DNA of 64,000 bases. Source: Cordylochernes scorpioides (lineage: Eukaryota; Arthropoda; Arachnida; Pseudoscorpiones; Chernetidae). The stretch's first letter is position 1, and the number at the start of each line of letters is the position of its first letter. The notes beneath the pieces are model-generated. The model was not told the origin of the DNA. It saw only the letters and a program-made list of their open reading frames with translations, and did not search any database. Where the stretch lies: contig CP092874.1 in NCBI GenBank assembly GCA_030710605.1, forward strand, positions 74,279,044-74,343,043, in the 5' to 3' direction. Of the stretch, positions 46,041 through 57,049 are shown one piece after another. The position numbers and the translations under genes were made by a program.

Positions 46041-46794
46041 ATGGGGGGCTAAATCATCCAACACCGGAGGACTACTGGATTCCCATCGGGTTGAAGGACC
46101 AGCAAACCTTGTGGCGACCATTGTTTCTGGAATTGGAGCATCCCTCTCAGTTCACCTCCACAAAATTGGAAAACGCCCATTAATTGGTAAGACAAACCTT
46201 CCCTGAACATATGGATGTCATTTCCTCGTTTAATCCTCGATGCAAATCTGAGGAGTCCAAAAGATTCGAGAATTTTCCTGTAGATAATTTTGAGAAATCA
46301 GGTTTTATCGGTTTCTGATGAAGTTCATAGGCCCCCGGATTTCAGGAATGTAGAAGATGTTATTGTCAATGTTCAAGACCACAGAGTCTCTCTTAATTAC
46401 TTCACAAAGAGAGACAAAAATGTTAATGAACCACTTTGTGTCGAAGAACTTGCTATCAAGATGGCGAAAAATGGGACTTGTAAACACACAACTTTCATCA
46501 ACATATGAATTCGAGAATAAGATGTATAATTGGCTGAGGTATAATTCAACGTGAACATTGAAACTTCTCAATTGTTGGCTTTTCAACACAAAACGATAAA
46601 TGGACTAAGTAAAGTTTGGACGAGTCCAAAATTATTTTATAAGCTTGTCGTGGTATAATTTCTTCGCGCGCGACTTAGAAAATATTTATTTCATGTTGAT
46701 CGGACTGGTGGGCCTTCTTTTTCAAGGTCTATAACCACAATTTCTATACAAATATATGGACCGAAAGATCTGGGAGGCCATCTGTTCTAGGATG
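46041..46794. other. No recognised gene
   Basis: A 48-codon open tail (46041-46183, with HPTPEDYWIPIGLKDQQTLW) follows the satellite. Short overlapping ORFs lie at 46290-46590 on both strands. None matches a known family. A weak relative of the 46795 direct repeat occurs near 46675-46740. Confidence 0.45.
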
Positions 46795-47500
46795 TGTCTT
46801 AATCCAGCCTCTCTAAGGTCTACAGTCTGGATACAAAATATTTATTTCAGGTGGATCGGGCAGGCGGGATGTGTTAATCTAAGGTCTGGGAGAAGCGGAC
46901 TCCCATGCCATGTAGGATCATTGGCGGTGGGTCAGCCAAGAGTTCTGAACTCTTGGGTCTTAGCTCCGTGTGTGCGCGATTGGAAGCGTCCTTACCGAAC
47001 GCGTCATGAAATACCAAGGGGTACGCACAGCAGTACCACCCCCCGCCTTCGCGAGGTTTTCCGTGCCAACCTCGTGTCTCAGAGGTCCCTGATTCGTCGG
47101 CAGATTCAGGGAGTACTGGGAACTAAGGGTACGAGGGCCGGGGGGGGGGGGGAGTCCTATTGGAGCGTAGGACGGGTTTTTCCAAGTCCGAACGAGAGGA
47201 CAGCAACCTGGCTAAGTAACTCTCGAAGACGCCTGTGGGTGTCTGGTCGGCCCTACTGAGCTAGACCATAAAGGCGGACGCGAGGCCATCCCATATGGCC
47301 GCTCGGTGCATGGAGAATGCATCATTCCTTTGGCTGGGCGACTGAAGGAGGAAACCGTGATGCAAGGACCACAGGAGTCTATATCATCCCTGGCCTTGCT
47401 TCGCAGGGCCGAATCTCTTTTCTGTCTTCATCTAACCTCTTTAAGGTCTACAGCCATAGTCTGGATACAATAATTTATTTCAGGTGGATCGGATAGGCGG
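46795..47500. other. GC-rich block between direct repeats
   Basis: About 70 bp (CCTCTCTAAGGTCTACAGTC, TGGATACAAAATATTTATTT, CAGGTGGATCGGGCAGGCGG) at 46795-46868 recurs at 47426-47500. The about 555 bp between is much richer in G and C than anything around it and includes a G-tract (47140-47151). A plus-strand frame is open at 46756-47259 without a recognisable domain. It may be an inserted retroelement 5' region or foreign segment. I cannot identify it. Confidence 0.6.
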
Positions 47501-47924
47501 CCTGTCTTAGTGGAACTCCACCAAGGTCTTTTTTAGACATAGTTTATAATATATATAGAAGTTACTATAGAACTATATATTTTTGTATTTTCGAAATTTT
47601 CTAGATGTATCTTTCTTATGCTTTGCTTACCGCATCCTCTAGAATGGTCTTCCACAGGTTTTACCAACCGCAGCATTCAAAATGGCCTTCAAAGAACTAT
47701 ATAGATATCCTTTGAATTACTAAGGATTGCTGATCAGTTCCCAATTTATGATAATATTAGTATTCATCTTTTAGACTGAATTGAATATGTGAAACAAAAA
47801 AATAATAATAATTTAAGAAATAAAAAGGTCAGGTGTTGATTTCAAAAACAAATTAAGCATATCCTTACCACTAGCATGAGCTGTAATATATGTAATATAT
47901 AATATGTAATATATGTAATATAGT

Positions 47925-48475
47925 TCACAATAAATTTAGGGTTCCTCAAGTTAGTCTAGCTTACATCACTTCCCACCTCTTAAAGGAGAATTGACCAATC
48001 CGCCGTGAGCAGATTTCCATCTATTTGAACACTAATCCTCAGTTATAACGATTTTTTAAAGAGATTTTATTTAACTTGCTTCATTTCTGTCTGTTCACAT
48101 ATTTTGTAATCGATTAGCACGTAGAAGTCTGAAATTTTGTGCACTTTTTTCAGGTTGACACATTTTCATACTTCTGGTTGATCAGACTGGTCGGGAACGG
48201 ACTAATTTCCTAATTGCCTTTCAAATTTTTATAATTAATTATAATAGGCTTCTCCAGACCCCATGGAAGTCTTAAATCTTGAACATTCGCTCAGTCCAAA
48301 TACCATTGCAGGTGTACAAATTTTCAGACATCTGTCTGGTCGGGAAAACTGTTGGAAATAGCGACTTAAATTCTTCAGTGATTATTCAAGACTTCAAAGA
48401 AGGAAGAAATCCAAATATTCAGATTCTTATCTGAGACCTCTTTGGAATTAAAAGCAAAAAATCTGTTATACGTCA
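47925..48475. repeat. Dispersed repeat family C, copy 3 (uninterrupted)
   Basis: Runs from GTTCACAATAAATTTAGGG through CCGTGAGCAGATTTCCATCT to the AAAAATCTGTTATAC end. Compared with copy 2 it lacks the 341-bp foldback insertion and so represents the empty site. Confidence 0.8.
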
Positions 48476-48487
48476 CAACGTATATTA

Positions 48488-49472
48488 TCTTCTTATATAT
48501 ATATAAGTCAATGTCTGTTTCGCGATAAACTCAAAAACTACTGAACCAATTGGTACCAATTTTTGCATGTCGCTTTTATAAACCTGAGGAAAATTTTCAG
48601 CTACATTTAATTAGTATTTTTGACTATTTATTCATTTTTACATTTGAAGAACTTTTTTACGCGGAGTAAATACGAGGCGAAGTAACAACACCAGGTCAAT
48701 TAAGCGACCAATAAACGTTCTGCTTTTTTTTTTTCAAGTTGTTTGAGTACTTTTTTTTAAATATCCTTTTATACGAGTGTTACTTTTTTTTTTTACAAAG
48801 ATATTGAGCATTGAGAGATAAATTTATATTACTAACTAAGTTACGGTAAGTGCACACAATGCAATTAAAAAAAAAACTTTAAAAAATTAGCATTACTGTA
48901 TGTAAATAATGGCTCTCGTATTTTTTATTAATGTTTGTTCTGACCTTTTTTTATTTATCTCGTTTTTAAAAAATCGCTCAAAATGCAATCGCAGTCATTA
49001 GCAAACACATATGTTTACCTAATTTCCATGTGCTCTTTTATTTTTTGCAGAAAAATATTTAAATGCCATGATTTTGGATTTATTTTTTTATAAACCTATT
49101 TTTTCTCATTCTTACTGAGAAGATGGGCATCGCAGTCAAGATTCATCGCAGTCACTCACTCAACTAAGACAATTTCAAGGGTTAATGCGCTGGGGCGGGT
49201 ACCTCAGGGGTTGGGTGGAAAAGCTGTCATCTATTTAAACTATATTGATTTTGAAACAACTAAATGGATTGCAAAAAAAAATAATTAAAGCAAATACCTA
49301 AACACTAATATAATACGATTTTTGCCATCACACACACTTTTTGACTGTGGTTTATGTGTTACTTCTGTATTGCTATTCTATGGCACTTCTACTATTTATT
49401 ATTGATATACTTTCAGTATGAAGGAAATTGCACTCGGGAGAATTCTCGGGCGAAGCAAGGTCATTCGTCTAG
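48488..49472 (+). mobile_element. Helitron-like element (985 bp)
   Basis: Starts TCTTCTTATATATATATAAG after A and ends with the GGAGAATTCTCGGG palindrome, CGAAGCAAGGTCATTCGT, CTAG, then T. No Rep/helicase ORF is present. Both ends obey the A|TC...CTAG|T rule, which supports the boundaries. Confidence 0.72.
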
Positions 49473-50818
49473 TTATGTATAAAGCAACGTAAATATTTAA
49501 CAAGCGGGATTTATAAATGTTATCGTTCTAGACCCATTAATAGAACGGGATAATGATCTAGTTCTTAATATATACCTAGACCATGTAGAAGTCTGTTATT
49601 TTATAGGCTATTTCATTACAGCTAACAATGCAAGTTTACAAAATTTCAGACTTCTAGGTGACGGTAGTGGCATGGAATAGATTAGAGAATAGAAATTGTA
49701 TATTCGTATCAAAAATAGATCACAAATATTGAAAGGAAGAATGGAAATTATTCATTACCGACTACATTTTTATAGAATGCTAGCCGATCTTTACACTACA
49801 GAAACAGCTTCATTTGAAAGGAACTACAAGTCTCTTCTCTATCGTTATCTATGAATTTATTGGAAAAGCATGGACCTTTCTAGAACAAATTTAAAATTCT
49901 GTTCAAATCTCCAGTAAAACTGTTATATTCACGTTTCCTAGTATAGTAAACCTCGATGTTATTCGCTATGTCAAATACAATTTCTCACTTCGCCATCTGT
50001 AGGAAAAATTGAAAGTTGTATAAGCTTATGATTTTCCTTTGTTTTAAAAATGAATCGATGTTGGTTTCATATGCTGAATTGAATATTACACTTTAGTTCT
50101 ATATATTTTATTGATTAAAAAGGAACACAACAAAACAAAAAAAAAACTACAATTGCAAATTATTTGATAACTGTTAGGTCTTTATATTTAAATTAATGAC
50201 ATTTGTTCACACACAATAACAAAAACAATTTAGTCTCGAAACATCTTTTGATTACAACATAGATGATGATAAAAAAAATTGAATAAGTCTGCCAGAAAAA
50301 TGCTTCTGTGAATTAAAAAATAAGAATAATTACAAAATTAACATATAAACTTTAAACACCATCTATTGATGAAGGTAAACTATATTTTGTATTGCTTATT
50401 TTAATAACTATTTTTTACAGTTTGCCTTTTTTCCAGCCAACAAATTGAGCATTAATAGGTATTTTGATTCTTACCTAACAGGCCTATTTGTGGTTTGTGA
50501 TTGTGGTTGTGAATATTTCTAGTTACACACATTATACCGTATATCCATAGATTCTCTAATCCCCGATGTAAGTGCTTCGATAATTGGTTTCATGGATGAA
50601 ATCTTGCATAGGTGCTGAAAAATGCATGTAGATTTTAATGCAATAATTTATTTTTTAATATTTTAAAAATGATTGCAAAAACTTTTGGAGTGACCTTTGT
50701 ATTTTCATGAATTCTTTTGAACTACACAAATATGGTATAATATCATGTAGATCGTGTTGAAGAGAGATTTTGTGGCTGGTTATACTGTGAATACGCCACT
50801 AATCTACACATATAGAAG
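49473..50818. other. No recognised gene
   Basis: A weak, diverged piece of repeat family C lies at about 49560-49680 (CATGTAGAAGTCTG, AAAATTTCAGACTTCT). The rest is AT-rich and unrecognised up to the LTR element. Confidence 0.5.
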
Positions 50819-51157
50819 TGTTCGTGGCATGAATGTTCAGTAAAAGATACTAAGAAGCACTTTGCCACTTGTCTTGAATTGTTTTATTGTCTTTGGTTTT
50901 AGAGTTATGAGTAGCTACCACATGAATTTAGAATACATGAATTTGACTTAGATTTTGATACTAGTGGTAGAGAGAGAGAGAAAACAAAAAAACTATAAAA
51001 CTATTAATTAACTAAAACTGGTAATTTACATACATGTTGATTGCTTTAAAATTTACATATTAAAGATTTATATTGTACAATTGAATTTAGAATATTTTGG
51101 CCTAATTTTCATATATAAAATTGAATTTAAGGAAATTATTAACTATAGGATCCAACA
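50819..51157 (-). repeat. 3' LTR
   Basis: 339-bp LTR at the 3' end in coding orientation. The interior side shows the purine-rich AGCCGGGGGAGTA on the minus strand (51171-51158), a good polypurine tract. Confidence 0.93.
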
Positions 51158-51287
51158 TACTCCCCCGGCTGGGAAGAGATGACCAGAAAATAAAAAATAA
51201 AAAAAAATAAATAAAAAATAAAAAAGAGTTCCAATAGTATAGATGCTGGACTAATTGATTCCGACTATGTAGCTAAGATTACAATTC

Positions 51288-54200
51288 TCATTGTTTGAAA
51301 GGTAATGGAATCAGCTTCCATCTTTGAGTATCCGATTGAGGTGAATCTTGGATGAGATTTTCAGATTCGTTGGCCAGTTCTCTTTTATCCAGAGCTTCTA
51401 CACTGACCACTGGTTCTTTCGAATATTTGCCTTCCGATTTATCAATAACCGAAACTTCGGAGATTTCAATCTTTGGAGTCCCGATATCTTTGTTAGACTC
51501 TTCGTCTTCAATGACAAAAGTGGTTTCTAAAATTGAAGAATCTTCTTGATTCTCATCAATAGCCTCAGGAATGTCGGCATTCTCAGTTAAGAGATTTTTG
51601 ATAAGTGATTCCTGGCGTGGGGATTTTGGTTGTAAGAGAGGGAATTTTTGATTTTCATTTAAATAGGAATACTTGAGTCTACCTCCAACTCTTAGAAGTC
51701 CTTGAGTGTCTAAGAAGGGATTTAGAGAAGTTAGCTTGTTGGACAGAGGTAGTTGCTTGTTTGACTTCAGTAATTTTATTTCCGTGCAGAATTCAACTTG
51801 TTGGATTGATTTGACTAAGACTTGAATTGCCTTTGTTAATTCTCTTGTTGTCAAAGGTCCTTTCTGACGAATTGGATCAAAGAGGAGGCAATTGTAGTAG
51901 AATCTCCAACACCAAGCTGTGATTCGGATCAATTTGGTCATTGTGGAATACCTTACAATGAATTCTAGATTTAACATAGTTTCTGAATTTTGAATTAAGG
52001 TTGTTTGATCCAACACTTGACCCTCACCGACTTCTTGAATGATATTGAGATTTACTTGGGTTGGTGAAGAAGGAATATATCGAACATTATTTTCTTGAAG
52101 CCAAATAGGACCCCGCCACCAAATTCTATGATTGACCAAGTCTTGAGGCATGATTCCTCTTGATGCGCAATCAGCTGGATTATCTTGACTGGATACATGG
52201 AACCAATCAGTGATTTGAGTCAAATTTTGAATTGACGACACTCTGTTCGAAACAAAGGCTTTCCATCTGCTGGCATCTGATCTTATCCAATCTATGCAGA
52301 TTTGTGAATCAGTCCATAAAAAGGTTTTGTCAGGTTGAAAAGGAAATGATTCAAGAATGACTTGATTCAGTTGAGCCAAAAGCAATGCTGCACTTAGTTC
52401 AAGTCTTGGAATTGTAATGGTCTTTAATGGTGCAACCTTAGTTTTTGAGGTTATCAGATTGATTTTGATCTTTTGAATTTTGAATCTAGTTTTCAAGTAA
52501 AAAACTGCTGCATAAGCATTAAGGGATGCATCACAAAATCCATGTAGTTGTAATTCTTCTATTTCAGAAGATGAACTGTTCAGGTATCTTGGTATTTTGA
52601 TTTCCTTTAGGCACGATAGTTGAGTTTGGAATTTATTCCAATTTGACTTTATATCTGATTCAATTGGTTCATCCCATGAAGTTTTCTCAGCAGGAAGTTG
52701 ACGTTTTCGCCTATAATAGGGTGGTGGCTTTATCTTAGGAATAATCGAAGTTTCTTTCTTAGATGAGAGTGGTTCACTTGACTGAGAAGCGAGAGGTTGT
52801 TCTGGAGTGGATGGTTGACTTGATTCAGAAGGAAGTAATTGGTTTTGTTTAGAAGTAATTTGTGGAGTTAACTTGGAGATACGTGACTTTTTAGATTTAC
52901 TTGGAATTTCTTCAGATTTACTTGAATTATCTTCGGATCTACTTAGATTTTCTTCAGATTTACTTGAATTATCTTCAGATTCTTCTATAGAGGAGCATGA
53001 CAAATTGGAGTTCTGAGACATCTGTGGCTCTGTATAATCCCCAGAACATCGGCAACTCTCTGAACCTCTGGTGGGAGATGTAGGGGACTTGGGCCCACTT
53101 TGGGCCTTGAAATCTTCAACAGAAGCCGATGAGAGAGTGTAACTCTGCTCTGGGCTCATCGGGTAGGATGGCAGATTATCAACTCGGTTCTGGCTTTCTA
53201 TAGAGTCTTCTTCTATAGGAATTGGAATCTGCTTGGAGCACCCAGGGCTTGATGGCATTTCGACCAAAGGGGACATGGCCTCTTTCAGGCTGTGAACTGA
53301 TACTTGTAAGGGGGTTGGAGAGTTGTGTTTGGAGCTCTGTAGGCTCAAAGTTAGAGACGGTGACCCTTGAACAGAGTCTGGTAGACTTGGAGAGGTCTGA
53401 ATGGACCCCGGCAGACTTGGACATGGGGCATTCTTTATACCCAACTGGGCCTTAGAAATTGGGACATCTTCAAGTTCCCAGAATTTTCTTATGCTGGAAT
53501 CAAGTTCAGTGGTACAGTGATTGATTACCGAAGTATTCGACTTAATAGTTGAATGGATTCTCCCAGAAACAAGCCAACCTAACTTGGTATTAAGTGCTAT
53601 AGGATGGTGCTTTAAATCTGTTTTATGACCTAGAATTATTTCTACAAAGGTATCTGCACCCAAAATTAGGTCTATGGGCTTGGTGACATAGAATTCTGGG
53701 TCTGCCAAGAGCAAATTTTCTAAATGAGGAAAGTCTGCTGACTGAATTTGGAAGTTTGGAAGGTCTGCAGTTACCCTTCCAACCACAAATGCTCTGGCAG
53801 AAAATAATTGATCATTATGATGTGGGGTGAACTCTATTTCAACCTGCGATGTTGTCCTGTTGACAACAATGTCACCTACACCTTTTAGTGTATAAGAATT
53901 TTTCCTTTTTTCAAATCCCAACTTGTGGCAACATTGTTCTGAAATTAGGCTTATTTGGGACCCATTGTCCACTAATGCTCTACATAGCACAAATGAGCCA
54001 TCCTTCGCCTTGACTTTAATAAGGGCTGTTGACAGTAGAATATTTGTTTCCGTTTCCAAAGGCATCGCATTACAGATGGTATTTGTTGAAATCAACATCT
54101 CTTGAGAGGTTGTTGGTTGTGGAATGGATGGTTCAGAGTTGTATTCATGCAGAAGAGTATGATGGTTCTGCTTGCAGTTTTTACATCTTGATGTGATGAG

Positions 54201-55286
54201 ACATTTGGATATCTCATGATTTGCTCTAAGGCAATTTTGACAAAGTTTATGTTTTTTAACTAATTCCCATTTTTTAGGCAAGGGAAGATTTATGAATCTC
54301 TGGCAGTCATTTAGTTTATGAATTTGATGACATAAAATACAATTTTGACCTTTGTTGACATAAAGGCCATGAGCCATCATATTTTTGCTAGAGGTTTTTT
54401 GTTCCTGGAACAAAGGAATTCTCATACCTTGCAGGCTTCTAGCATGTTTTTCTAAAAAATTCACAAAGTTTTCAAATGTTGGATATTCTTCATTTTGAAG
54501 GGTTAATTCCCATTCTTTCCTTAGGGCTTCACCGATTCTTTTTTCAAAAAAATTGATCAGGATTAGATCTGTTAATGTGTTTTTCTCAAGTCCTAGCACT
54601 GAGAGATTTCTAATGCCTTCATTGCAAACATCAAGGATTTCATAGAGAGAACCAGCCGAAATAGATTTTAATGGCCTTATGGAGAATATTTTGTTGATTT
54701 GTGAAAAAGCCAATTCTCTTCTGTTATTAAATCTATTGCATAAGGTATCCCATGCTTGCTGGTAGTTTTTGTCAGAAATGGGAAAACCCCGAATCAACTT
54801 TTCCGCAGGACCCTTAACAGATGCATTTAGATATTGAAATTTTTGTATTTCAGTTAGTGTTTGATTTGAATTAATGGTGGAGTTAAATATTTCTCTAAAA
54901 CTAAGCCAATTGGCTGAATCACCATTGAAAATGGGTAAATTTATCTTAGGTAAATTAACATTGGATTCGGGCAGTTGTTTATCACTATGAGTATTTTCTT
55001 TGGTTTCAATCAAAGATAAAGCCTCTTCAATAGACACCAACATATTAAAAATATCCTTCTTGGCCTTTGAATAATCGTCATATTGTGTATCATCTAACTC
55101 TGATTCTAATAATGTGTTGATAACTTGATTTAGGCTAATTTTCCTTTCATTAACTTCTTGTTGGAATAGCTTTAATCCATGTATGTTTTTGGATTCTACA
55201 ATAGCTTTTTTCTCTGATTCCAGATCCTTTATTTCCTGAATAATAAAGTTGAATTTGTGCCGAATTTTAACTTCTGATTTGGGCAT
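51288..55286 (-). CDS. Gag-protease-RNase H polyprotein, RT-less Pao type
   Basis: 1332 residues on one frame with ATG at 55286. Residues 1-110 are helical and charged. About 110-290 is the Pao Gag-like region (NLPKINLPIFNGDSANWLSF, then LNASVKGPAEKLIRGFPIS). Zinc-knuckle-like Cys/His clusters lie at about 314-380 (CILCHQIHKLNDC, CQNCLRANHEISKC, CKNCKQNHH). The aspartic protease is at about 415-575 with active site ALVDNGSQISLIS near 439 (DNG instead of the usual DSG/DTG). About 605-868, where RT should be, is Ser/Pro-rich low-complexity sequence with no YVDD. About 869-1110 is the A17/RNase H-like domain (GFCDAS, PRLELSAALLLAQL, LWTDSQICIDWI, NPADCASRG). About 1195-1235 is the start of the integrase zinc region (DTQGLLRVGGRLKYS), broken off. 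The rest is an acidic tail. It should make virus-like particles but not copy DNA. Confidence 0.9.
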   Translation of the reverse strand: MPKSEVKIRHKFNFIIQEIKDLESEKKAIVESKNIHGLKLFQQEVNERKISLNQVINTLLESELDDTQYDDYSKAKKDIFNMLVSIEEALSLIETKENTHSDKQLPESNVNLPKINLPIFNGDSANWLSFREIFNSTINSNQTLTEIQKFQYLNASVKGPAEKLIRGFPISDKNYQQAWDTLCNRFNNRRELAFSQINKIFSIRPLKSISAGSLYEILDVCNEGIRNLSVLGLEKNTLTDLILINFFEKRIGEALRKEWELTLQNEEYPTFENFVNFLEKHARSLQGMRIPLFQEQKTSSKNMMAHGLYVNKGQNCILCHQIHKLNDCQRFINLPLPKKWELVKKHKLCQNCLRANHEISKCLITSRCKNCKQNHHTLLHEYNSEPSIPQPTTSQEMLISTNTICNAMPLETETNILLSTALIKVKAKDGSFVLCRALVDNGSQISLISEQCCHKLGFEKRKNSYTLKGVGDIVVNRTTSQVEIEFTPHHNDQLFSARAFVVGRVTADLPNFQIQSADFPHLENLLLADPEFYVTKPIDLILGADTFVEIILGHKTDLKHHPIALNTKLGWLVSGRIHSTIKSNTSVINHCTTELDSSIRKFWELEDVPISKAQLGIKNAPCPSLPGSIQTSPSLPDSVQGSPSLTLSLQSSKHNSPTPLQVSVHSLKEAMSPLVEMPSSPGCSKQIPIPIEEDSIESQNRVDNLPSYPMSPEQSYTLSSASVEDFKAQSGPKSPTSPTRGSESCRCSGDYTEPQMSQNSNLSCSSIEESEDNSSKSEENLSRSEDNSSKSEEIPSKSKKSRISKLTPQITSKQNQLLPSESSQPSTPEQPLASQSSEPLSSKKETSIIPKIKPPPYYRRKRQLPAEKTSWDEPIESDIKSNWNKFQTQLSCLKEIKIPRYLNSSSSEIEELQLHGFCDASLNAYAAVFYLKTRFKIQKIKINLITSKTKVAPLKTITIPRLELSAALLLAQLNQVILESFPFQPDKTFLWTDSQICIDWIRSDASRWKAFVSNRVSSIQNLTQITDWFHVSSQDNPADCASRGIMPQDLVNHRIWWRGPIWLQENNVRYIPSSPTQVNLNIIQEVGEGQVLDQTTLIQNSETMLNLEFIVRYSTMTKLIRITAWCWRFYYNCLLFDPIRQKGPLTTRELTKAIQVLVKSIQQVEFCTEIKLLKSNKQLPLSNKLTSLNPFLDTQGLLRVGGRLKYSYLNENQKFPLLQPKSPRQESLIKNLLTENADIPEAIDENQEDSSILETTFVIEDEESNKDIGTPKIEISEVSVIDKSEGKYSKEPVVSVEALDKRELANESENLIQDSPQSDTQRWKLIPLPFKQ

Positions 55287-55344
55287 GACTTTATTTTAAG
55301 AATTTTAAGTTTTCAAATGGCTTACCTTAATTTTTTAAAGTATC

Positions 55345-55362
55345 CGGCTCGATGAGGGACCA
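55345..55362 (-). promoter_or_regulatory. Primer-binding site
   Basis: Three bases inside the 5' LTR the minus strand reads TGGTCCCTCATCGAGCCGG. TGG complements tRNA CCA ends. The remainder resembles the complement of a tRNA-Tyr 3' end with a few extra bases, so the primer identity is tentative. Confidence 0.6.
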
Positions 55363-55365
55363 TAA

Positions 55366-55704
55366 TGTTCGTGGCATGAATGTTCAGTAAAAGATACTAA
55401 GAAGCACTTTGCCACTTGTCTTGAATTGTTTTATTGTCTTTGGTTTTAGAGTTATGAGTAGCTACCACATGAATTTAGAATACATGAATTTGACTTAGAT
55501 TTTGATACTAGTGGTAGAGAGAGAGAGAAAACAAAAAAACTATAAAACTATTAATTAACTAAAACTGGTAATTTACATACATGTTGATTGCTTTAAAATT
55601 TACATATTAAAGATTTATATTGTACAATTGAATTTAGAATATTTTGGCCTAATTTTCATATATAAAATTGAATTTAAGGAAAGTATTAACTATAGGATCC
55701 AACA
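55366..55704 (-). repeat. 5' LTR
   Basis: 339-bp LTR upstream of the polyprotein. The only difference seen from the 3' LTR is G at 55683 against T in the partner. It should contain the promoter, but no TATA box could be assigned with confidence. Confidence 0.93.
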
Positions 55705-55976
55705 GAAGAATTTCGACTTCTGGATTTTAAAATTTCCAGAGCCCTGTTTATTTACTTTCCTCCACCATTGGGAATGGATTCGTGTAATAATCAGGGGACG
55801 TTGAAGACATTTACAAAAAAAAACTGTTTCAATTCGGGTTTCGAATCCGGATTCTATTTCCCACAAGGAGGACTCTCTCAAGGTGGGGAAGCTTCCATTG
55901 CTGAAGAAATTTGTACACATATAACTATATACTATAATTATTGATGTGGCGCTGAGTTTGTTGTTGACACACATTA

Positions 55977-56277
55977 TTATCAAAATTCGAAACTATTATA
56001 GGCGCGTATAATTCTTTTTAAAAAGAAACAATTTCTACTGTCCTTACTGCAATGGAAAAATTAATAGGAGGGCCTGGCTCATCAGTGGTGAACCCTCCCA
56101 GCGGTTTCGCCAGTTTAATCTACCATACCGATGTTATATTGCATTTTTCGATCTGGGAGGGCTCACCACTGATTAGCCAGGCCCTCCTATTAATTTTCCA
56201 TTGCAGTAAGGGCAGTAGAAATTGTTTATTTGTAAAAAAGAATCATACGCGTCTATAATAGTTTCGAATTTTGATAA
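55977..56277. mobile_element. Foldback element with about 125-bp arms
   Basis: The left arm runs from TTATCAAAATTCGAAACTAT through CTACTGTCCTTACTGCAATG and GGAGGGCCTGGCTCATCAGT to AACCCTCCCA. The right arm is its reverse complement with scattered differences. The loop is about 55 bp (CGGTTTCGCCAGTTTAATCT onward). It is the most complete palindromic member of the family seen in single-arm form at 9943 and elsewhere. Confidence 0.85.
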
Positions 56278-56449
56278 CAGATGGCGCGCTAATGCATCAT
56301 AACATCATTAATATGTTATAATACCTTGATAATTTTGGAATTCAGCCAACTGAAATATTGATAAATAAATGATATTTTGATCCAATATATGCCCTTTTAA
56401 TTAAATATATAACTATATATTTAAACGTTCTCTTCCCTGATTTATAATA

Positions 56450-56623
56450 TTATAAAATAAATGAAGCTTCCAGGGTTAAGTTTCTTGTGTAACTTTTTAT
56501 TTTCAACCTTTCGGACTTGTCAGTCCTCCATGATAATCCTGTTGAAGGACTGACAAGTCCGAAAGCTTGAAAATAAAAAGTTACACAAGAAACTTAACCC
56601 TGGAAGCTTCATTTATTTTATAA
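56450..56623. repeat. Near-perfect 80-bp-arm palindrome
   Basis: The arms run from TTATAAAATAAATGAAGCTT through CTTGTGTAACTTTTTATTTT to GGACTTGTCAGTCCT and back, with one or two mismatches and a spacer of about 14 bp. The right arm includes a hammerhead-like core (CTGTTGA, GGAC/GTCC hairpin, GAA, AGCT at 56539-56567). Confidence 0.9.
56539..56570 (+). ncRNA. Hammerhead-like relic (class GAA-AGCT)
   Basis: CTGTTGA, A, stem II GGAC-TGACAA-GTCC, GAA, AGCT, T. Core A6 is U, and stem I pairs only partly. It is probably inactive. The same motif class occurs at 171, 58387 and 63361. Confidence 0.35.
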
Positions 56624-56815
56624 CTATATATTTACTCAAACATTTTATCTACCCATTATTTACTCCTTTATTATCCTTTATTTTAATTTTTCTTTCTGTT
56701 ACAATTAATTAAAAGAATCAATCGCTTAAATTGTATATTTCCCACAATGGATAGTTATGGGTGTCCACCTAGGATATATTTCCTATGGCTATCCTATGGT
56801 ATAACTGGGCGATGA

Positions 56816-57049
<234 letters not shown>

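Larger units (their letters stand above)
50819..55704 (-). mobile_element. Young BEL/Pao LTR element lacking RT and integrase
   Basis: Two LTRs of 339 bp (50819-51157 and 55366-55704) differ at a single base by eye. The ends are TGTTGG...CGAACA on the coding strand and the flanking host repeat is GAAG (50815-50818 and 55705-55708). A primer-binding site follows the 5' LTR and a purine-rich tract precedes the 3' LTR. One uninterrupted 1332-codon ORF fills most of the interior. It lacks the polymerase palm and the integrase core, so the element needs help in trans yet has moved recently. Confidence 0.9.

Noticed and set aside
46756-47259. 167-codon ORF in the GC-rich block as a gene
   Set aside because: No recognisable domain, Arg-rich composition follows from GC content, and no splice or promoter signal stands out.
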